Assembly: GCA_041918255.1 (NCBI GenBank) | Contig: JAYRWD010000054.1 | Location: 1-48,782, forward strand | Direction of reading: 5' to 3' | Length of the DNA stretch: 48,782 nucleotides | Source of the DNA: JAYRWD01 sp041918255 | Lineage (GTDB): Bacteria > Patescibacteriota > Dojkabacteria > B142 > WJKM01 | In this document: positions 44,212 to 48,782 of the stretch, piece by piece | Position numbering within the stretch: the first letter of the stretch is position 1 | Layout: every line of letters starts with the position of its first letter | The notes under the pieces: generated by a model | The model's database searches: none | What the model was told of the DNA's origin: nothing | The model's input: the letters and a program-made list of their open reading frames with translations, nothing else | Translations under genes and position numbers: made by a program

Positions 44212-44889
44212 ATGGATAATATCTATATTGTGATACCAGCATTCAATGAAGCTAAGCATATAGGGACTGTGGTCCGGGATGTTCAGAAACAGGGCTACAA
44301 GAATATCGTAGTTGTAGATGACGGGAGTGCTGATCAAACAGCTTTTGAGGCAGAAAAGGCGGGCGCGATAGTTGTGAAACATATGATAAACTTAGGTCCT
44401 GGTGCCGCTACTCAGACGGGATTAGAGTATTCGTATTTGCGTAATGCCGATATAGTGGTAAGTATCGATGGTGATGGGCAACATGCTCCCTCTGATATTC
44501 CAAGTGTTATCTCAATATTGCGAGAGGGTCGATACGACATTGTTTTCGGGAGTAGAAAACTTAAAAAAAGTAACTTAATGCCGAGAATGCGAAAGTTCTA
44601 TAATTTAATAGCAAATTTTATTACATATATTTTATCCTCGATATGGCTAAGTGATAGTCAGAGCGGATTTCGAGTATATACACGAAAAGCTTTAGAAAAG
44701 ATTAAGATAAAAACATCTGGTTTTGAATTTTGTAGTGAAGTATTGATGCAGGTACATAACGCTAAACTGAAATATTGCGAGGTGCCAATTAATGTCTATT
44801 ACACAAAAGAATCGATGCTAAAAGGGCAAAATTTCGCGACTGGGGTTAATACTTTGATGAAATTATTTTTGGAGGCAATTACAAGATGA
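44212..44889 (+). CDS. GT2 glycosyltransferase (polyprenyl-phosphate sugar synthase type)
   Basis: 225 residues. IYIVIPAFNEAKHIGTVVRD, NIVVVDDGSADQT and VVSIDGDGQHAPSDIP are the classic DPM1-type GT2 motifs, the last holding the metal-binding D-x-D. FGSRKLKKSN and SGFRVYTRKALEKI follow. It makes a lipid-phosphate sugar, a donor that GT-C enzymes such as the membrane protein upstream may use. It overlaps the DUF2304 gene by 4 nt. GT2-DUF2304 pairs recur in bacterial glycan loci. Confidence 0.9.
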   Translation: MDNIYIVIPAFNEAKHIGTVVRDVQKQGYKNIVVVDDGSADQTAFEAEKAGAIVVKHMINLGPGAATQTGLEYSYLRNADIVVSIDGDGQHAPSDIPSVISILREGRYDIVFGSRKLKKSNLMPRMRKFYNLIANFITYILSSIWLSDSQSGFRVYTRKALEKIKIKTSGFEFCSEVLMQVHNAKLKYCEVPINVYYTKESMLKGQNFATGVNTLMKLFLEAITR

Positions 44890-45239
44890 CTATACTTTAC
44901 TATCAGGTTTTAGTTGTGCTAATCGCGGTTTTGTTCTTGCTTAAGGGTTTTTCGCATTATCTGCGCAAAGATAAAACTATTCGTGAATTGATTGCCATTG
45001 TTTTCTTCTGGGGCGTAATCGTACTTTTTGTAGCTTGGCCAGAAGCATTTGCGAGATTTACGAAATTCCTAGGATTCCAAAGTTTCATAACCGCGATAAT
45101 CTTGTTTTGTCTGGCAATACTTTTCTACATGGTTGTCAGCATATTTTCCAGAGCAGAAGAGGATAGGAAAGAGCTTGTTGAGTTGGTAAGGAAATTAGCT
45201 ATCAAAGATGCAGGAGAAAAGCATGTCCAAAATAAATAG
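44886..45239 (+). CDS. DUF2304 small membrane protein
   Basis: 117 residues with three hydrophobic segments (about 4-20, 37-52 and 66-88) and a charged C-terminal tail (EEDRKELVELVRKLAIKDA). The pattern and its position after a GT2 gene match DUF2304. Its Shine-Dalgarno GGAGG lies 11 nt upstream of the ATG, one of the clear ones in the window. It probably anchors or assists the GT2 enzyme. Confidence 0.85.
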   Translation: MTILYYQVLVVLIAVLFLLKGFSHYLRKDKTIRELIAIVFFWGVIVLFVAWPEAFARFTKFLGFQSFITAIILFCLAILFYMVVSIFSRAEEDRKELVELVRKLAIKDAGEKHVQNK

Positions 45240-46347
45240 CAGGATACTTTTTGTACTAGAAAGTTTCTATCCGAATATAGGGGGTGTTGAAAACTTATTT
45301 TTGCTCCTCGCGCAGCAGCTAGTGAAGGAAGGTTTTCACATCGAAGTAATTACATCGCGACAAAATAATTTAAAGAAATTTGAAAATTACCATGGAATTG
45401 ATATAACGCGAGTGTGGTGTCCTTCACGATATTTATTTCCAATCCTTGCTTTACCACGAACTGTTTTCTCAGCTTTCAAATTTGATGTCCTCCATACAAC
45501 CTCTTACGCGGCTGCGTTTCCGGCTTGGGTTGCCGCAAAAATAGCTAACAAAAAGAGCGTAATTACTTTTCACGAGTACTGGGGAGATTTGTGGTTTAAA
45601 CTGCCTTTTATTTCAAAGTTTTCTGCCGGCTTGTTCTTTGCTATTGAAAAAATAATTGCCAGGTTGTCATTTGACAAGTTTATCGCTGTATCGGAAGCTA
45701 CAGCTGATTCTCTTAGAAACGCCGGAGTTATTGAGAAAAAGATGGCTGTTATCCATAATGGCTTAGACTACCAAGCTTTATCCGAATCTAGTCAAAGATT
45801 TAGATTTGGTAAAGAAGCAAAAAAGGATTCATTGCCTTTCACTTTCCTATTTTTCGGAAGACTTGGAGTTTCGAAGGGATTGGATATTTTATTACCAGCT
45901 ATGAAACTTTTGTCGGAGAGATCGCAATATGTGAAGCTTAAAATCGTTGCTTCCAGAGATGATCATAGTATCTTAGGTTGGATTGAAAAGTATGTGAAAT
46001 CAAATGGACTTGAAAACCGTATTGAAATATTGCCTCCCCTCGAAAGAGAAGAATTGCTAAAAACGATAGTGGGAGCGGATTGTGTTGTCTTCCCTTCGTA
46101 TTCAGAGGGTTTTTGCTTCGGTGTCGTGGAATCATCAGCTCTTGGGGTGCCGGTAATTATCTCAAATAAAGGTTCCCTTCCCGAAGTTGTATCGGGTAAA
46201 TATTTGATTTTTGATAAGATGGATTCCGAGTCTCTTTGCGATGCTATGCGGAAGGCATGTCATGGAGAGTGGAACGAAAAACCGTTAATTAAGTTTGACA
46301 TTTTAGAGATGGTAGGGAAATATATAAGAAGATATGAAAGGTTTTGA
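45223..46347 (+). CDS. GT4 glycosyltransferase
   Basis: 374 residues from the ATG at 45223. AGGAG at 45212-45216 with a 6-nt gap decides this start; an ATG at 45208 would add five residues. The acceptor domain opens ILFVLESFYPNIGGVENLFL. The donor domain has TFLFFGRLGVSKGLDILLPA and VVFPSYSEGFCFGVVESSAL, the EGFCFG-x3-E motif of GT4. It overlaps the DUF2304 end by 17 nt. Last gene of the glycan cluster. Confidence 0.92.
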   Translation: MSKINSRILFVLESFYPNIGGVENLFLLLAQQLVKEGFHIEVITSRQNNLKKFENYHGIDITRVWCPSRYLFPILALPRTVFSAFKFDVLHTTSYAAAFPAWVAAKIANKKSVITFHEYWGDLWFKLPFISKFSAGLFFAIEKIIARLSFDKFIAVSEATADSLRNAGVIEKKMAVIHNGLDYQALSESSQRFRFGKEAKKDSLPFTFLFFGRLGVSKGLDILLPAMKLLSERSQYVKLKIVASRDDHSILGWIEKYVKSNGLENRIEILPPLEREELLKTIVGADCVVFPSYSEGFCFGVVESSALGVPVIISNKGSLPEVVSGKYLIFDKMDSESLCDAMRKACHGEWNEKPLIKFDILEMVGKYIRRYERF

Positions 46348-46395
46348 CAAATTACAGGTTAATATATATAATTAGGTACTTATTATATATAGAAT

Positions 46396-46695
46396 ATGAA
46401 AGTCTCACAAAAGGTAGCTCAAGTCTATGAATTGCAAAAGAATATCTCTAGGATTACAAAAGAGGTTGAGAACAACCCTTATGTAGTGTATGAGGTTCGC
46501 AAACACAATCAAAGTAAGACTAGACTTATATCCACTAAATTGTATGATGAACTTATGCAAAAACTTGAAGAACTCGAAATGTTAAATGATCCTGAATTGG
46601 TCGCTTCGTTAATACAAAGCGACAGGGAATTCAATAACGGTCAGGGTATAGCGTTGGATGAGGTTCTAAGAGAAATGAAAGCAGAAAATGTTTAA
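46396..46695 (+). CDS. Antitoxin of a ParE/RelE-type toxin-antitoxin pair
   Basis: 99 residues. The N-terminus (KVSQKVAQVYELQKNISRI, YVVYEVRKHNQSKTRLISTKLYDELMQ) fits a Phd/YefM-like DNA-binding fold, and the acidic C-terminal region (ELEMLNDPELVASLIQSDREF) fits the part that covers the toxin. It overlaps the toxin start by 8 nt. TATATA sequences lie shortly before its ATG, so autorepression at that promoter is likely. Confidence 0.75.
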   Translation: MKVSQKVAQVYELQKNISRITKEVENNPYVVYEVRKHNQSKTRLISTKLYDELMQKLEELEMLNDPELVASLIQSDREFNNGQGIALDEVLREMKAENV

Positions 46696-46951
46696 AATAC
46701 TTCTTTCCTCCAAGGCTGCCAAGGATTTGAGATCGATTTCTCAGAGTGGCATATTAGATTCAATTGTACTTTGTTTGAATGAAATGAAAGACAATCCTTT
46801 TCGCGGTGATGTTCGAAAGTTAGAGAACTTCCCATACGCAGAGTTTAGAAAAAGGAAGGGAGACTATCGAATACTTTTTGACATTAATCTTGACAACAAA
46901 AGTATTGAAATAAAGAGGGTCATTCATCGTAAGGATGCATATAAGGGCTAA
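46688..46951 (+). CDS. ParE/RelE superfamily toxin
   Basis: 87 residues. MFKILLSSKAAKDLRSISQ, NEMKDNPFRGDVRKLENFPYAEFRKRKGDYRILFDI and IEIKRVIHRKDAYKG follow the RelE/ParE family pattern, with the R-x-x-Y-R-I core and the closing HRKDAY. RelE members cut mRNA on the ribosome and ParE members block gyrase; the residues here do not settle which. It is the second gene of the pair and is followed by a gene remnant and an IS element. Confidence 0.85.
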   Translation: MFKILLSSKAAKDLRSISQSGILDSIVLCLNEMKDNPFRGDVRKLENFPYAEFRKRKGDYRILFDINLDNKSIEIKRVIHRKDAYKG

Positions 46952-46965
46952 AAAGTAAGGGAATT

Positions 46966-47106
46966 AGTTATAATGATTCTTCAAGAAATGATGTAGACCT
47001 TGAGTTAATCGTTACTTTGGCGCAAAGTGAAGGTGAGTATCCAGAAAGAAAGGTAGCCTTTTTGGAAGATTGTTTGGAGGGAAAAAAGGAGATCAAGATG
47101 GGCTAG
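46966..47106 (+). pseudogene. Remnant coding fragment without a start
   Basis: The frame SYNDSSRNDVDLELIVTL... ending KKEIKMG and stopping with TAG at 47104 is protein-like for about 45 codons but has no start codon and nothing upstream. It lies between the toxin and the IS. The rest of the gene-free stretch 46952-47259 has a TATAAT near 47130 and a TATACT near 47154 but no frame of note. Confidence 0.35.
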
Positions 47107-47259
47107 TGGTATCTACAGGAGGCTATAATAATCGCTGTGGGGGTAATTTGGTATACTAGACGATGTTCTTTATTAATACGTCTTGACCAGTAGCCCTTTA
47201 AATTTCTTTGAAGCGATTCGGGTTTTCCGATACCCTCGAAGGGATGGATGCAGATATCG

Positions 47260-48782
47260 TCCTGAGTTATCCATTTAGTGCGGAGTAAGATTTAGAGAGT
47301 AGATTCTATCCGAGTCTTTAAACTTAAATCTCACATTAATTTCTCTCATAAGTTTTTTAACAACCTGCTTAATAGATACCCCTGTATTTAATTCAATGTG
47401 ACGCGCTACTGCATTGGCGGCAAATACTATCTGTATATGTGCCTTTATCGCATCTTCTTTCCTATGGAATATTGGTCTGGCTTTTAGATCATGTTTTGTC
47501 ATACGAAATGATTTCTCAATCTTCCATAAATCAGAATACCTTTCTACAATTAATTCTGCTTGTAAGTGAGTGTTTGTTTTGTAACTTTTGATACCAGCTA
47601 AGAATCTATGTTTTTCAACTAAATTCCGGTTAATTTCTGCTCGCTGTGATGACACCTTTAAATATTTAGCTCTCAATCTCTTTGAGGGGTTTGTTGATAA
47701 ATAGCCTGCTTTTTTTAAGGCCTTCTCGATCTCATAGAGATCTTTCTTTTCTCTTTTTATTGAATAGTGGTAGACAACAATCCTACCTTTATCTCGAATT
47801 TCTACTGTTGAATTATCCTTACGTTTCAATTTTTCAATAGTTTGCAATAATCTAGGTTTGTAAGTTGTAATTGTCCTGTTGCCTACTATGTAATTCAAAC
47901 CTTCTGCCTCAAGCGATAATAGGTTATCTTCAGATAACATTGCTGAATCAGCTATTATTGTCAGGTTATCAACTTTAAATTTATCCTTGAATGCCTTTAT
48001 GATTGGTACCATTGTGTGTCCTTCAAATGAATTTCCTCTAAATACCTCGTAGTAAATTGGAAACCCGTTACTATCTACAACTAAACCTATGAGTATTTGT
48101 GGTTGACTATGTTTACCATCTTTCGAAAACCCGGGTATTCTCAAAATCTCATCTGGTTTAGATTCGAAGTACAAAGTCGTTACATCGTAAAAAAGTAACG
48201 AGAAGTCAAATGACAGATTGTTTTGTACATACTTAACTAACTGTAGCACCAATTCATCCTTGTTCAGTTGTATTAACGCCCTATACAACGAAGCATAGGA
48301 ATATTTAATCCCAAAGTATTCTTCTAACAATTCGATGGATTCAAGTTTTGAAGTTGGTTTAACTATTCGTATTATGGTTAGATCACGTAATACTTCACTA
48401 GAAGTATCTGGAAAGACCTTTTCAAAAGACTCTTTTAAATAGTTGTACGTTTTTGTTCTTGAATAACCCAATGGTACGAGATCTGTTTCATTGATTGGCT
48501 TCTCAAACAAAGAAGCCTGGTCTTTACTAATGAATTTGTGAGCTGCTTCAATCAATCTGGTCTCTTCTTCAAGATTACGTGCAGAGCCGATGTGTTTTAC
48601 AAGGTGAAAGTGTTTTCCTTGATAAGTACCTACTTGTATCGAAATATTTCCAACAGAATTTTTTACTTTCCTAATCCTCATAGGTGATTATACCTAGTGC
48701 GGTGGTATCTGTTCCACAATCCCTAGAATCCCTTACCAGTCTATGTTCTCAACTTGTACTGTTACCTTTGGATAACTCAGGA
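47260..48782 (-). mobile_element. Complete IS1634-like insertion sequence (1,523 bp)
   Basis: The 14-bp terminal inverted repeats are perfect: TCCTGAGTTATCCA at 47260-47273 and its complement TGGATAACTCAGGA at 48769-48782. They enclose one transposase gene. The stop codon lies 1 nt inside the left repeat. The right repeat ends at the last base of the window, so a target duplication cannot be checked. Such a break suggests an assembly end at a repeated element. Confidence 0.9.
47275..48681 (-). CDS. IS1634 family transposase
   Basis: 468 residues. DDE residues are visible in order: LLFYDVTTLYFE (first Asp, near 165), LTIIADSAMLS (second Asp, near 245), and DLWKIEKSFRMTKHDLKARP (Glu, near 395). 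The last is the YREKxxxF-like region of IS4-type transposases. GKHSQPQILIGLVVDSNGFP and EVFRGNSFEGHTM are typical of IS1634. The gene is intact, without frameshift. No Shine-Dalgarno or strong promoter was recognised before its ATG. Confidence 0.93.
   Translation of the reverse strand: MRIRKVKNSVGNISIQVGTYQGKHFHLVKHIGSARNLEEETRLIEAAHKFISKDQASLFEKPINETDLVPLGYSRTKTYNYLKESFEKVFPDTSSEVLRDLTIIRIVKPTSKLESIELLEEYFGIKYSYASLYRALIQLNKDELVLQLVKYVQNNLSFDFSLLFYDVTTLYFESKPDEILRIPGFSKDGKHSQPQILIGLVVDSNGFPIYYEVFRGNSFEGHTMVPIIKAFKDKFKVDNLTIIADSAMLSEDNLLSLEAEGLNYIVGNRTITTYKPRLLQTIEKLKRKDNSTVEIRDKGRIVVYHYSIKREKKDLYEIEKALKKAGYLSTNPSKRLRAKYLKVSSQRAEINRNLVEKHRFLAGIKSYKTNTHLQAELIVERYSDLWKIEKSFRMTKHDLKARPIFHRKEDAIKAHIQIVFAANAVARHIELNTGVSIKQVVKKLMREINVRFKFKDSDRIYSLNLTPH

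Noticed and set aside
1332..48681. UGA recoding as Gly, as in some CPR groups
   Set aside because: TGA is used as a normal stop, including in ATGA overlaps of argF/carA and carA/carB.

Overview
The window is low-GC bacterial DNA (by eye under 40% GC) using the standard code with TGA as a stop, for example in the ATGA overlaps argF/carA and carA/carB. Compact genes, many starts without a Shine-Dalgarno, two start codons placed 7-8 nt after a TATAAT box, a sparse metabolic gene set and a large surface-glycan cluster fit a Patescibacteria/CPR-type bacterium. That lineage is an inference from style and content; no marker here settles it.

Region 1 (1-12.8 kb). After tRNA-Asp, a Nudix hydrolase, tRNA-Arg and tRNA-Leu, the minus strand carries an arginine operon read from 12.8 kb down to 1.3 kb: promoter (TTGACA-17-TACAAT), T-box leader with an apparent CGC (Arg) specifier, argG, a P-loop protein of unknown function, argH, a PepT-like M20 peptidase, a methyltransferase-like gene of different composition, argF, carA and carB. 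It encodes only the ornithine-to-arginine half of the pathway plus carbamoyl phosphate synthesis. CarB lacks the C-terminal allosteric domain.

Region 2 (12.9-31.9 kb). Mixed housekeeping and envelope genes: S51 peptidase, membrane-anchored cupredoxin, a very AT-rich orphan gene, tRNA-Gly, a double GT4 glycosyltransferase, M15 carboxypeptidase, SppA, RecX, M20 hydrolase, XRE regulator, bL19 (rplS), RNase HII, a possible TrmB-like sensor domain, EamA exporter, GNAT, a secreted GH-A-type glycoside hydrolase, tRNA-Lys with a broken upstream copy, an ORF split by an in-frame stop, an MFS transporter and an anchored lytic transglycosylase. GC-rich palindromes sit between some of these genes.

Region 3 (31.9-46.3 kb). 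fmt, two adjacent JAMM-motif proteins (the second RadC), then a polysaccharide export and assembly cluster: Wzm/Wzt ABC transporter, methyltransferase, four stand-alone glycosyltransferases, a small domain related to the methyltransferase N-terminus, a possible HhH-GPD protein, a 1,000-residue membrane protein and a GT2-DUF2304 pair. An AT-rich inverted/direct repeat block lies at 43.98-44.18 kb.

Region 4 (46.4-48.8 kb). A ParE/RelE-type toxin-antitoxin pair, a gene remnant, and a complete IS1634-like element (47260-48782) with 14-bp terminal inverted repeats whose right end coincides with the window end.
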